The translations under genes and the position numbers were made by a program. From the NCBI RefSeq assembly GCF_000284015.1, contig NC_016943.1, positions 847,541 to 911,540 of the forward strand: a stretch of 64,000 nucleotides of DNA, written 5' to 3'. The stretch's first letter is position 1; each line of letters begins with the position of its first letter. Shown piece by piece: positions 1-8,008 of this stretch. The notes below the pieces were generated by a model that saw only the letters and a program-made list of their open reading frames with translations, searched no databases and was not told the DNA's origin. Origin of the DNA: Blastococcus saxobsidens DD2 (GTDB lineage: Bacteria; Actinomycetota; Actinomycetes; Mycobacteriales; Geodermatophilaceae).

Positions 1-783
1 GACCGCGGCGATCCCCTCGTCGGTGACCGCGGCGTCGACGGTCTCGACCTCGCCGTCCGGGGTCAGCACGTCGACGTTCGTGGCACCGTCGGCCTCGACG
101 TCGTCGGCCGACGGCGCGGGCCCGTTCTCGAGGAGCGCCTGCTCCAGGGCGTCGGCGTCCTCGGTCGCCACGGCGTCGTCGACACCCGGACCCAGTGGGT
201 CGGTGTCGGGGACCTCGGGGACTGCCTCGTCGATGGCCAGCTCGTCGAGCACCTCGTCGGTGCTGGGCGCCTCGGTGGGCAGGTCCGTCAGGCTCTGCTG
301 GGTCTGGGCCGCGCCGTCGGCGAGGTCCTCCACACCCCCGGCGAGGTCCTCCACACCCCCGGCGAGGTCCTCCACACCCCCGGCGAGGTCCTCCACCAGC
401 TCCTGGCTCAGGTCGTCGACCGCGGCCACGACCGCGTCGGCCGCTGGGTCGTCGGGGAGTTCGGCCACCTCGTCGTCGGTGATTGTGCCGGAGGGGGCGC
501 GGTCGAAGGCGGACTCCCGGAAGCCGGTGGCGGGCGCGGCCTCGTCGTCGTCGAAGGTGGCCATGCCCGGCTCGGCGTCGCCGCGCAGGCCGACGAGCAG
601 CTCGTCGCCGCGGGCGATCAGCCCGGCGTAGGTCTGCTGCACCTTCATCGCGTGCTGCATCGCCATGCCGATGACGCGCACCGGCAGGCCGGGCAGGGTC
701 TCGGGCAGCTTGCGCACCTCGTCGAGCGCGGTGGCCGCCAGACCGGCGGCGGCGCGGACAACCTCGGGGATCTCACGGGCCAT
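1..783 (-). CDS. Partial conserved actinobacterial protein, lipid droplet-associated-like (3' end outside window)
   Basis: The reading frame starts at the ATG complementary to 781-783 and stays open for 261 codons to the window edge, so the C-terminus is missing. The first 70 or so residues form a basic/hydrophobic helical region (starting [17 protein letters not shown]). The rest is a very acidic tail rich in Asp, Glu, Ala and Pro. The tail contains a seven-residue unit (EDLAGGV) three times in tandem plus a fourth partial copy. The gene lies divergently upstream of ispH. In Mycobacterium tuberculosis the divergent neighbour of ispH (Rv1109c) is a comparable small protein named lipid droplet-associated protein in some annotations, and I base the name on this position and the N-terminal character. 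The function is not shown by the sequence. Confidence 0.7.
   Translation of the reverse strand, partial: MAREIPEVVRAAAGLAATALDEVRKLPETLPGLPVRVIGMAMQHAMKVQQTYAGLIARGDELLVGLRGDAEPGMATFDDDEAAPATGFRESAFDRAPSGTITDDEVAELPDDPAADAVVAAVDDLSQELVEDLAGGVEDLAGGVEDLAGGVEDLADGAAQTQQSLTDLPTEAPSTDEVLDELAIDEAVPEVPDTDPLGPGVDDAVATEDADALEQALLENGPAPSADDVEADGATNVDVLTPDGEVETVDAAVTDEGIAAV
322..384 (-). repeat. Three tandem 21-bp units inside the acidic tail gene
   Basis: The unit GAGGTCCTCCACACCCCCGGC (written on the plus strand, 322-342) is repeated exactly at 343-363 and 364-384. A fourth copy diverges after about eleven bases. The unit length is a multiple of three, so copy-number change would add or remove seven residues (EDLAGGV) without a frameshift. 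Confidence 0.9.
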
Positions 784-913
784 GGGGACAGCGTGCCCCA
801 GAACACCCGACCCGACACACCCACCAGGGAGGATGCGCTCTCCGGAGGGATGGGGCTCGTCACATCCGTGTCCTGTGCCACCCGCGCGAACCCGCCCGCC
901 GCCGGGACCCACC

Positions 914-919
914 TACCAT
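914..919 (+). promoter_or_regulatory. Candidate -10 element for leaderless ispH transcript
   Basis: TACCAT lies six bases before the ATG at 926 and no purine-rich ribosome binding site separates them. This spacing puts a likely transcription start on or next to the initiation codon. Leaderless mRNAs are common in actinobacteria, but the assignment here rests on pattern only. Confidence 0.4.
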
Positions 920-925
920 GGGGGC

Positions 926-1897
926 ATGGCTGATCAACGCGGACGGGTCCTGCTGGCCGATCCCCGGGGGTACTGCGCCGGCGTCGACCGGGCGGTGGTG
1001 GCCGTCGAGCGGACCCTGGAGATTCACGGCGCGCCCGTCTACGTCCGCAAGCAGATCGTCCACAACAAGCACGTCGTGGCCACCCTCGAGCGGCGTGGCG
1101 CGATCTTCGTCGAGGAGACCGACGAGGTGCCCGAGGGCTCGGTCGTCGTCTTCAGCGCGCACGGGGTGTCCCCGGCGGTCCACCAGGAGGCGACCGCGCG
1201 GCAGCTGCGCACCATCGACGCCACCTGCCCGCTGGTCACCAAGGTGCACCAGGAGGCCAAGCGGTTCGCCCGCGACGACTTCGACATCCTGCTCATCGGT
1301 CACCGCGGGCACGAGGAGGTCGAGGGCACCGCGGGCGAGGCCCCGGCCCACGTCCAGCTGGTAGACGGCGCCCAGGACGTGGCGAACGTGCAGGTCCGCG
1401 ACCCCGAGAAGGTCGTCTGGCTGTCGCAGACCACGCTGTCGGTCGACGAGACGCTGGCGACGGTCGACCAGCTGAAGAACCGCTTCCCCGGCCTGCAGTC
1501 GCCGCCGAGCGACGACATCTGCTACGCCACCCAGAACCGGCAGCAGGCGGTGAAGCAGATGGCGGCCGAGTGCGACCTGGTGCTCGTGGTCGGCTCCACG
1601 AACTCGTCCAACTCGGTCCGGCTGGTCGAGGTGGCCCTCGAGGCCGGCGCGCGTGCGTCCTACCTCGTCGACTACGCCGCCGAGATCGACCCGGCCTGGC
1701 TGGACGGTGTCTCGACGGTGGGCGTCACCAGCGGTGCCTCGGTGCCCGAGATCCTGGTCAGCGAGGTGCTCGACTGGCTGGCCGAGCGCGGCTACGCCGA
1801 CGTCGGGACGGTGAAGGCGGCCGAGGAGCGGCTGGTCTTCGCGCTGCCGCACGAGCTGCGGGCCAAGCGCCGCGACGCCGGTCCCGCGGCCGACTGA
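926..1897 (+). CDS. ispH: 4-hydroxy-3-methylbut-2-enyl diphosphate reductase
   Basis: IspH (LytB) performs the last step of the methylerythritol phosphate pathway, reducing HMBPP to isopentenyl and dimethylallyl diphosphate in the cytosol. The 323-residue length matches the family. The three cysteines that hold the iron-sulfur cluster are present: C17 in [11 protein letters not shown]101 in ATCPLVTK and C199 in CYATQNRQ. The substrate-binding motifs [17 protein letters not shown] and [10 protein letters not shown] are also intact. The frame is open upstream to 665, but the ATG at 926 begins exactly where family similarity begins and has a -10-like hexamer just before it. The flanking genes (divergent acidic protein, convergent DUF6542 protein) match the mycobacterial neighbourhood of lytB2. 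Confidence 0.97.
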   Translation: MADQRGRVLLADPRGYCAGVDRAVVAVERTLEIHGAPVYVRKQIVHNKHVVATLERRGAIFVEETDEVPEGSVVVFSAHGVSPAVHQEATARQLRTIDATCPLVTKVHQEAKRFARDDFDILLIGHRGHEEVEGTAGEAPAHVQLVDGAQDVANVQVRDPEKVVWLSQTTLSVDETLATVDQLKNRFPGLQSPPSDDICYATQNRQQAVKQMAAECDLVLVVGSTNSSNSVRLVEVALEAGARASYLVDYAAEIDPAWLDGVSTVGVTSGASVPEILVSEVLDWLAERGYADVGTVKAAEERLVFALPHELRAKRRDAGPAAD

Positions 1898-1915
1898 CCC
1901 ACCCGTTCCACGAGA

Positions 1916-1949
1916 AAGCCCCGGTCCCGCGTCCGCGGGGCCGGGGCTT
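1916..1949. terminator. Bidirectional hairpin terminator between ispH and DUF6542 gene
   Basis: AAGCCCCGG (1916-1924) pairs with CCGGGGCTT (1941-1949), and the inner bases CCCGC/GCGGG extend the stem around a short loop. It sits between two convergent genes and has A/T at both ends, so it could serve both. Confidence 0.8.
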
Positions 1950-1971
1950 CGTCGTGCTCAGGGGGCGACGC

Positions 1972-2607
1972 CTAGCGTCGGCCGGCCAGCCGCACCAGGC
2001 CGAGCACCACGGCGATGGCGGTCGCGACGGCCATGGTCGGGAAGCCGCGCACCAGCAGGGTGGCCATGGTGGGCAGGTTGACCGTCGCCGACGGGGCCAG
2101 GCTGATGTTCGCCATGGCGACCAGCACGAAGACCAGCGGCGGCGCCACGATCACGGTGAGCAGGTCGCGACGCCGGACGAGCCAGGTGGCGATCGCGGTG
2201 CCGGCGGCCAGGGTGACGAGGGTGATCGTGCCCAGCCCCGTGCCGACGAACGAGTCGACGGCGCAACCGGCCAACGTCAGCAGGAAGACGCCGAGGACGG
2301 CGACCGCGCCACGCAGCCTGCTCTCCCGGGCGCCGCTGGCCGAGGTCCGTTCCCGGCCGCGCGCCTCCGCCGGCCGGGCGCCGGCGGGACGGCGGGGCAC
2401 GGGGTACGGCTGGTCGAACCGGTCCTGGGGGAACTCGCGCTCCGCGGCCCGGAATCCTTCCGCGGCAGGGCCGCGGGCCGGTGCCCCTTGCCGGGCGGGA
2501 CGACCCGGTCGCTCGGCGCCGGCGGTCGGGCGCGGTGCGCGCGCGGGGTAGGGCCGCTCGGGGCGCCCTCCGCTGTGCCATGCGCCCGCCGTGCTCGCCG
2601 TGGCCAT
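1972..2607 (-). CDS. DUF6542 domain membrane protein
   Basis: The 211-residue product has a proline/arginine-rich cytoplasmic N-terminal half of about 100 residues. Four hydrophobic segments follow (about residues 102-121, 123-142, 150-170 and 185-205), which is the layout of the DUF6542 family. It is convergent with ispH, as the homologous gene Rv1111c is in mycobacteria, where ychF also follows. Here ychF lies 8 kb away because other genes separate the two. No enzymatic motif is visible, and the role is unknown. Confidence 0.8.
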   Translation of the reverse strand: MATASTAGAWHSGGRPERPYPARAPRPTAGAERPGRPARQGAPARGPAAEGFRAAEREFPQDRFDQPYPVPRRPAGARPAEARGRERTSASGARESRLRGAVAVLGVFLLTLAGCAVDSFVGTGLGTITLVTLAAGTAIATWLVRRRDLLTVIVAPPLVFVLVAMANISLAPSATVNLPTMATLLVRGFPTMAVATAIAVVLGLVRLAGRR

Positions 2608-2807
2608 GGCGCACCTCCGTCCCGTTTCGCAGGGCGACCCGGCTGGCCGACCTTCCGGGCAACGGTAGCGACCGGAGCTGCCCCGAGGCGGGAGGACGAC
2701 GCCGCGTCGCCGCCTTCCTGTGGTGGTTCAGCGACACAGCGTGATGCCTGTGACACGGGGGGCACACGTGTCGCCCGGCAGAGCCGGTCGGCCGGGGTCG
2801 ACCGGGG

Positions 2808-3914
2808 TCAGCCGGACGTGCCGTCGCGTTCGCGTTCGGTCACCACGTCCAGCCGACCGGTGGTGTCGGGGCCCGGGAGGTCGGGCAGCTCCGTCGGGCG
2901 GAGCGTGCGCACCGTCGCCTCGACGGGGGCCGGTTCCGGCACCGCCGACTCGGCGATCCCCAGGTCGTCGAACCGCCGGGCGGCGGTGAGCACCGACCGT
3001 TCGTAGGAGCCGATCGTCTCGTTGTAGCGGGTGAGGGTCGTCGACAGGGCCGAGCCCAGCCGGGTCAGGTGCCCGGAGAGAGTGCTCAGCCGGGCGTGCA
3101 GCCGCCGGCCCACCTCCAGGACCTGGTCGGCGTCGCGGGCCAGGCGTTCCTGCCGCCACGAGTAGGCGACGGTGCGCAGCAGGGCGAGCAGGGTGCTGGG
3201 GGTGGCCAGCACGACGTCGCGGGCGAAGCCGTGCTCGAGCAGGCCGGGCTCGGCCTCCAGTGCCGTGGTGAGGAATCCGTCGGACGGGACGAAGAGGACG
3301 GTGAACGGCGCAGCCGGCCGGAAGGCCGTGGGATAGCGGCGGGCGGCGAGCGCGTCGATGTGGGCGCGCAGCTGGCGGGCGTGCGCCGCGATCCGCTCCG
3401 CACGCACCGCGCGGTCGTCTGCCTGGACGGCCTCGATGTAGCCGGTGAACGGCACCTTCGCATCAACGATCACCTGCCGGCCGTCGGCCAGGGTGACCAC
3501 CAGGTCGGGGCGGACGCCGGCGCCCTCGTCGTTCGTGCCCGACGGCTGCTCGACGAAGTCGCAGTGCTCGATCAGCCCGGCCACCTCCACCACCCGGCGC
3601 AGCTGCACCTCACCCCAGCGGCCGCGGACGTGCGGGGTGCGCAGTGCGGTGACCAGGGCCGCCGTCTCGTGCTTGAGCTGGGCCGACGCCTGGCCGACCG
3701 TGCCCATCTGCTCCCGCAGCTCGCCGTGGGCGGTCGCGCGGGCCCGCTCCATGCCGGCGAGCAGCCGGTGCAGGTGGTCCAGCGACTCGTGCACCGGTTC
3801 GAGGCCGACGTCCTCCGGCCGGCGGCGCGCCAGCAGCGTGACCACGCCGAGGGTGACGGCGGTGGCCAGCAGCGCACCGAGGAGGAGCCCGAGGAGCAGG
3901 GAAGCGGCGTCCAT
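2808..3914 (-). CDS. rmuC: DNA recombination protein RmuC
   Basis: RmuC family proteins are predicted to combine a nuclease-like domain with a long coiled coil, and they limit recombination between short inverted repeats. The 368-residue product starts with one transmembrane segment (about residues 5-27). A helical region follows, then the conserved core with GRWGEVQLRRVVE, VIVDAKVP and FVPSDGFLTTAL. The motif TPSTLLALLRTVAYSWRQE is typical of the family. The ATG at 3914 places the membrane anchor at the very N-terminus. The gene is transcribed away from a 60-bp palindromic repeat. Confidence 0.93.
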   Translation of the reverse strand: MDAASLLLGLLLGALLATAVTLGVVTLLARRRPEDVGLEPVHESLDHLHRLLAGMERARATAHGELREQMGTVGQASAQLKHETAALVTALRTPHVRGRWGEVQLRRVVEVAGLIEHCDFVEQPSGTNDEGAGVRPDLVVTLADGRQVIVDAKVPFTGYIEAVQADDRAVRAERIAAHARQLRAHIDALAARRYPTAFRPAAPFTVLFVPSDGFLTTALEAEPGLLEHGFARDVVLATPSTLLALLRTVAYSWRQERLARDADQVLEVGRRLHARLSTLSGHLTRLGSALSTTLTRYNETIGSYERSVLTAARRFDDLGIAESAVPEPAPVEATVRTLRPTELPDLPGPDTTGRLDVVTERERDGTSG

Positions 3915-3965
3915 GACCCGGAGAGTGCCCGAGGGGGCCGACAGTTCCGGTCAGCCCCGCGGTGC

Positions 3966-4025
3966 GGCATAGGAGGCCATGCCTACGGATCCCAGCCGCC
4001 AGACGTAAGCAGAGCCTCCTATGCC
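3966..4025. repeat. 60-bp dispersed palindromic repeat, copy A
   Basis: The outer arms GGCATAGGAGGC and GCCTCCTATGCC are inverted repeats. The interior shares CCGCCAGACGTA with the second copy at 46571-46630 (CCGCAGACGTA). Both copies are exactly 60 bp. Next to copy A an extra CCTCCTATGCC occurs at 4027-4037, as if the right arm had been duplicated. The element lies in the gap between ogt and rmuC, outside both coding regions. Confidence 0.85.
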
Positions 4026-4046
4026 CCCTCCTATGCCTTCGTGCGG

Positions 4047-4598
4047 TCAGGCGGGAACGGCGGCGTGCTCCGCTTCGTGGTCCAGCAGCCAGCGCTTGAC
4101 CGGAGTTCCCCAGCGGAAACCGCCCAGCCCACCGTCGGAGCCGAGCACGCGGTGGCACGGCACGAACAGGGCCGCGGCATTGCGCGCGCAGGCGTTCGCC
4201 GCGGCCCGCACCGCGGCCGGCCGGCCGCAGCGGGCGGCGAAGGCGGCGTAGGTGTCGGGCCGGCCGGCGGGGACCGTGCGCAGCACCTGCCACGCCTCCT
4301 CGAGGAACGGGCCGGATCGCTGGGCCACGGGCACGTCGTCGATGGCCGTGACGTCGCCGGTGACGAACGCCTCCACCGCCGAGAGCACGGGCAGTCGCGG
4401 GTCCTCGTCCGCTCCGCCGGGTCGCAGCGCGCGGTGGATCACCGGCCACAGGTCGTCGAGCTCCGCGGTCCACCCGCTGGCGAGGACGACGTCGCGGCCG
4501 TTGCCGTCCGCGCCGACGACCACGGTGAACGGACCCGGAGGAGTCGGCACGGTGGCGTAGCGGACGCGCGGGGCGGTGGGGTCGAGCAGGGCGGTCAT
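4047..4598 (-). CDS. ogt: Methylated-DNA--[protein]-cysteine S-methyltransferase
   Basis: This suicide protein transfers the methyl group from O6-methylguanine in DNA to its own cysteine. The acceptor is C148 in the motif FVPCHRVLGS, followed by the conserved GGLGGFRWG loop. The 183-residue length fits an Ogt/Ada-C type enzyme. The ATG at 4598 overlaps the TGA of the upstream alkA fusion in the form TGATG, so translation is probably coupled. The frame is open much further upstream, but that part is antisense or out-of-frame sequence of the alkA fusion. Confidence 0.95.
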   Translation of the reverse strand: MTALLDPTAPRVRYATVPTPPGPFTVVVGADGNGRDVVLASGWTAELDDLWPVIHRALRPGGADEDPRLPVLSAVEAFVTGDVTAIDDVPVAQRSGPFLEEAWQVLRTVPAGRPDTYAAFAARCGRPAAVRAAANACARNAAALFVPCHRVLGSDGGLGGFRWGTPVKRWLLDHEAEHAAVPA

Positions 4599-6115
4599 CA
4601 GGCGCTCCTGGGGAGGTCGGGTGCACGGGTGAGGGGTGTGGCCGGGCGGGTGAAGAGGGACGGGACGGCGAGCGCCCACAGGTGGAGGACGGCGTAGGAC
4701 CGCCACGGCCGCCAGCGGGTGGCGGCGTCGGTGTCGCTGCTGCCGAGCGCTGCCAGCGACCTGCGCAGCGCGAGGTCGCCGGGCAGCCAGACGTCGGGGT
4801 CGGCCAGGCCACGCAGGCCGACGAGCGCGGCCGTCCACGGGCCGATCCCGGGGACGGCGCGCAGTGCCCGCTCGGCCTCGGCGCGCTCGGCACCCGGCCC
4901 GAGGGCGACGGCGCCGTCGGCAAGGGCGGTGGCCAGCGCGTGCACCGTCCGGTGGCGCGCGCCGGGAAGGCCCACCGCCGACAGGTCGGCGTCCGCGAGC
5001 GCCTCCGGCCGGGGGAAGGCGTGCGTGAGCGTGCCGACCGGCTCCGCGAGGGGCGTGCCGGCCGCGGTCAGCACGCGGGCGGTGAGCGTGCGGGCGCCGG
5101 CGACCGACACCTGCTGGCCGAGCACGGCGCGCGCGGCCAGCTCGTCGGCGTCCGGGGAGGCGGGCACCCGCCGCCCGGGGGCGGCGGCGACCAGCGGGGC
5201 CAGCGCCGGATCCGCGCCCAGGACGTCGTCGACGGCGGCGGGGTCGGCGTCCAGGTCGAGCATCCGGCGGCAGCGGCTGACCGCGGCCGCCAGGTCGCGG
5301 AGTTCGCCGAGCCGCAGGCGGACGGTCACCCCCGCGCCGCCGTCGGCTGCCGGGGACAGCCGGACGACCGCGGGGCCGTGCGGCAGGTCGAGCACGCGGG
5401 AGAACGTCGTCCCGTCCCACTCCTCGAGGCCGGGGACCGCGTGCGCGCCGAGGAAGAACAGCACCTCGTCTGCGGAGTAGGGAGCCCGGGCGGCCAGCCG
5501 CAGCGTCAGCCAGCCGGGCGGGCCCCCGTGCGCGCCGCGGCGGCCGCGGCGCAGCTCGGTCGGCGTGGTGGCGAACACCTCCCGGACGGTGTCGTTGAAC
5601 TGCCGGACGCTGGCGAACCCGGCCGCGAACGCGACGTCGGCCATCGGCAGGTCGGTCGTCTCGACGAGCAGCCGGGCGGTCTGCGCCCGCTGGGCGCGGG
5701 CCAGTGCCAGCGGGCCGACGCCCAGCTCCGCGACGACCAGCCGGTGCAGCTGCCGCTCCGAGTAGCCGAGGCGGGCGGCCAGTCCGGGGACGCCGGAGCG
5801 CTCGACCTCGCCGTCGGCGATCAGCCGCATGGCGCGGGCGACGACGTCGGCGCGCACGTCCCACTCCGGTGACCCCGGGGCGGCGTCCGGCCGGCACCGC
5901 CGGCAGGCCCGGAAGCCGGCGCCCTGGGCGGCGGCCGCGGTGGAGAAGAAGGAGACGTTGCGGGCCAGCGGGGTGCGGGCCGGGCACGACGGACGGCAGT
6001 AGATGCCGGTGGTGTGCACGGCGGTGAAGAACCAGCCGTCGAAGCGCGCGTCCCGGCCGGCGACGGCGCGGTAGCAGTGCTCCTGGTCGAGGGGCTCGTT
6101 CACGTCCCCGAGCAT
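4598..6115 (-). CDS. Ada-N / AraC / AlkA fusion: transcriptional activator with 3-methyladenine DNA glycosylase
   Basis: The 505-residue protein combines three modules. Residues 10-78 are an Ada zinc domain with the four cysteines C40, C44, C71 and C74; C40 is the likely acceptor of methyl groups from phosphotriesters. Residues about 90-190 are an AraC-type double helix-turn-helix. Residues about 200-500 are an AlkA N-domain and HhH-GPD glycosylase fold with PGIGPWTAALV and a downstream catalytic Asp in WLPGDLAL. It should sense methylated DNA, activate its own promoter and remove alkylated purines. With ogt downstream it forms a compact adaptive-response operon. I chose the ATG at 6115 because similarity begins there; the frame is open to 6439. 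Confidence 0.92.
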   Translation of the reverse strand: MLGDVNEPLDQEHCYRAVAGRDARFDGWFFTAVHTTGIYCRPSCPARTPLARNVSFFSTAAAAQGAGFRACRRCRPDAAPGSPEWDVRADVVARAMRLIADGEVERSGVPGLAARLGYSERQLHRLVVAELGVGPLALARAQRAQTARLLVETTDLPMADVAFAAGFASVRQFNDTVREVFATTPTELRRGRRGAHGGPPGWLTLRLAARAPYSADEVLFFLGAHAVPGLEEWDGTTFSRVLDLPHGPAVVRLSPAADGGAGVTVRLRLGELRDLAAAVSRCRRMLDLDADPAAVDDVLGADPALAPLVAAAPGRRVPASPDADELAARAVLGQQVSVAGARTLTARVLTAAGTPLAEPVGTLTHAFPRPEALADADLSAVGLPGARHRTVHALATALADGAVALGPGAERAEAERALRAVPGIGPWTAALVGLRGLADPDVWLPGDLALRRSLAALGSSDTDAATRWRPWRSYAVLHLWALAVPSLFTRPATPLTRAPDLPRSA

Positions 6116-6190
6116 GCCAGTGCCCCCGGCTCCTTTCTGGCGGATTTCGGACGCCGCCGTGGGCCGCGGCACCCGGCCGGTGGAGCCGAT

Positions 6191-6212
6191 CCGTCCACCG
6201 GTCGGTGGACGG
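6191..6212. promoter_or_regulatory. 22-bp perfect inverted repeat in divergent promoter region
   Basis: CCGTCCACC (6191-6199) and GGTGGACGG (6204-6212) are exact inverted repeats around GGTC. They sit in the 151-bp gap between the alkA fusion (leftward) and the ABC operon (rightward). The symmetry suggests an operator for a dimeric regulator. Which promoter it serves is not clear. Confidence 0.55.
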
Positions 6213-6266
6213 CGGACCAGCGCTTCGGCGGTCCCGGGCCGGTGCGGTGGCGGACAGGCTCGGTGC

Positions 6267-7178
6267 ATGACGACGACAGAGGTGGCGCCGCTCCCCGTCG
6301 GGGCCGGCGACCGGGATCCGGCCGTGATGGTGCGCGGCCTGTGCAAGGCGTACGGAGGGCGCCCCGTGCTGCACGGGGTGGACCTGGAGGTGCGCCGCGG
6401 GGAGTGCTTCGCGCTGCTGGGCCCCAACGGGGCCGGCAAGACGACGACGATCGAGATCCTCGAGGGGGTGCGGCGCCGGGACGGCGGCCAGGTCCGGGTG
6501 CTGGGCGAGGACCCGGCGACGGCCGGCCGGGGCTGGCGGGACCGGATCGGGGTGGTCAGCCAGGGGGAGGGCGCCGGACAGGCGCTGACGGTGCGGGAGA
6601 CGCTGGACCACTTCGCCGGCTACCGCGGCAGGTCCCGGCCCACCGACGAGCTGCTGGACACCGTCGGCCTGGCCGGGCAGGCGGCCACCCGCGTGGGCGC
6701 GCTCAGCGGCGGGCAGCGGCGCCGGCTGGCGGTGGCCCTGGGCGTGCAGGGCGCCCCGGAGCTGCTCTTCATCGACGAGCCGACGACCGGGATGGACCCC
6801 GTGGCCCGGCGCGGGTTCTGGCAGCTGGTCCGCGACCTGCGGGCCGCCGGCACCACCGTGCTGCTGACCACCCACTACCTGGACGAGGCGGCCGAGCTGG
6901 CCGACCGGGTCGGCGTCGTCGCCGGCGGCCGGCTCTTGGAGGTCGCGCCCCCGGCCGAGCTCGGCGCGCGGCTGCGCCGCCGGGCCACCGTGCGCTGGCG
7001 GGAGGACGGCGGGTGGCGCGAGCTGCGCACCGAGGCCCCGGCCGCCGTGCTGCGCGACCTGCTGGCCACCGCACCGCACGAGGTGCCCGGCCTCTCCGTC
7101 ACCCGCCCCGGCCTGGAGGACGTCTACCTCCAGCTGGTCGGCGCGGTCCCCACCGACTCCGAAGGAGACCCCCGGTGA
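6267..7178 (+). CDS. ABC transporter ATP-binding protein (exporter type)
   Basis: This 303-residue ATPase drives an ABC-2 type exporter together with the next gene. The Walker A motif is GPNGAGKTTT (about 53-62), the signature is LSGGQRRRLAVAL, and Walker B is LLFIDEPTTGMDP, followed by the H-loop TTHYLDEA. The DrrA-like C-terminal region is present. The ATG at 6267 gives about 20 residues before the nucleotide-binding fold. Four genes (ATPase, permease, histidine kinase, response regulator) follow one another with short overlaps, so the transporter is probably regulated by the kinase pair or senses the same stress. Substrate is unknown; antibiotic, lipid or peptide export are all possible. 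Confidence 0.92.
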   Translation: MTTTEVAPLPVGAGDRDPAVMVRGLCKAYGGRPVLHGVDLEVRRGECFALLGPNGAGKTTTIEILEGVRRRDGGQVRVLGEDPATAGRGWRDRIGVVSQGEGAGQALTVRETLDHFAGYRGRSRPTDELLDTVGLAGQAATRVGALSGGQRRRLAVALGVQGAPELLFIDEPTTGMDPVARRGFWQLVRDLRAAGTTVLLTTHYLDEAAELADRVGVVAGGRLLEVAPPAELGARLRRRATVRWREDGGWRELRTEAPAAVLRDLLATAPHEVPGLSVTRPGLEDVYLQLVGAVPTDSEGDPR

Positions 7179-8008
7179 CCGCCGCCGTCCTGTCCACCAC
7201 CGTCCGTCCCGCTCCGCCGTCGGCCGCCCGCATCGCGCTCGCCAGGGTGCGGCTGGAACTGCGGCTGTTCTTCCGGGAGCGCCAGCAGGTGGTGTTCTCG
7301 TTCGCCTACCCGGTCGTGATGATGGTGATCTTCGCGTCGGTGCTGGGCGCCGACGAGCGGCCCGGCGGCATCCCGTTCCCGCACTACTTCCTGGCCGGGA
7401 TCGCGGCCACCGGGATCATGCTGACCAGCTTCCAGGCGGTCGGCACCGCGGTCGCGGCCGAGCGGGAGACGGGTCAGCTGGAGCGGCTGCAGCTGTTCGG
7501 CACCCCGCCGGTGGCCTACTTCGCGGGCAAGGCCGGCCAGGTGCTGGTCACCACGACGGCGCAGCTGGCCCTGCTGCTGCCGGTGGCCCGCTACGGGTAC
7601 GACGTGCCGATGCCGGTCGACCTCGGGCACTGGGTCACGTTCCTGTGGGTGGCGGCGCTCGGTGCGCTCGCCGGCACGGTGCTGGGCATCGCGGTCTCCG
7701 CGCTGCCGGGCAGCGCCACCTCGGCGGCCACCGCCATCACCGCCTTCGCGATCGTGCTGCAGTTCCTCTCCGGCGTCTTCTTCGGCTTCCTGGAGCTGCC
7801 CGGGTGGATGCAGCAGGTGGCCGCTCTCTTCCCGCTGAAGTGGCTGACCCAGGGCATGCGGTCGGCGTTCCTGCCCGAGGGGGCCGGTGCGTTCGAGATC
7901 GCGGGGGGATGGGAGCACGGCCGGACGGCGCTGATCCTGGTCGCATGGGTGATCATCGGCGCCATGGTCTGCGTGCGCACGTTCCGCTGGCGCCAGGGCG
8001 AGCGATGA
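7175..8008 (+). CDS. ABC-2 type transporter permease
   Basis: The 277-residue product has six hydrophobic segments typical of ABC-2 membrane subunits (first near residues 33-52, then about 69-87, 120-140, 152-175, 182-205 and 245-264). The GTG start at 7175 overlaps the TGA of the ATPase gene in GTGA, which fixes the start and indicates coupling. It should form the membrane channel for the preceding ATPase. The kinase gene follows with a 4-base overlap. Confidence 0.9.
   Translation: MTAAVLSTTVRPAPPSAARIALARVRLELRLFFRERQQVVFSFAYPVVMMVIFASVLGADERPGGIPFPHYFLAGIAATGIMLTSFQAVGTAVAAERETGQLERLQLFGTPPVAYFAGKAGQVLVTTTAQLALLLPVARYGYDVPMPVDLGHWVTFLWVAALGALAGTVLGIAVSALPGSATSAATAITAFAIVLQFLSGVFFGFLELPGWMQQVAALFPLKWLTQGMRSAFLPEGAGAFEIAGGWEHGRTALILVAWVIIGAMVCVRTFRWRQGER

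Noticed and set aside
322-384. Possible CRISPR array
   Set aside because: The units are directly adjacent without spacers and encode an in-frame peptide repeat.
23-631. 202-codon Ser/Thr-rich open frame at the left edge, plus strand
   Set aside because: The minus-strand frame covering the same bases has a normal start, an acidic conserved tail and the right position next to ispH.
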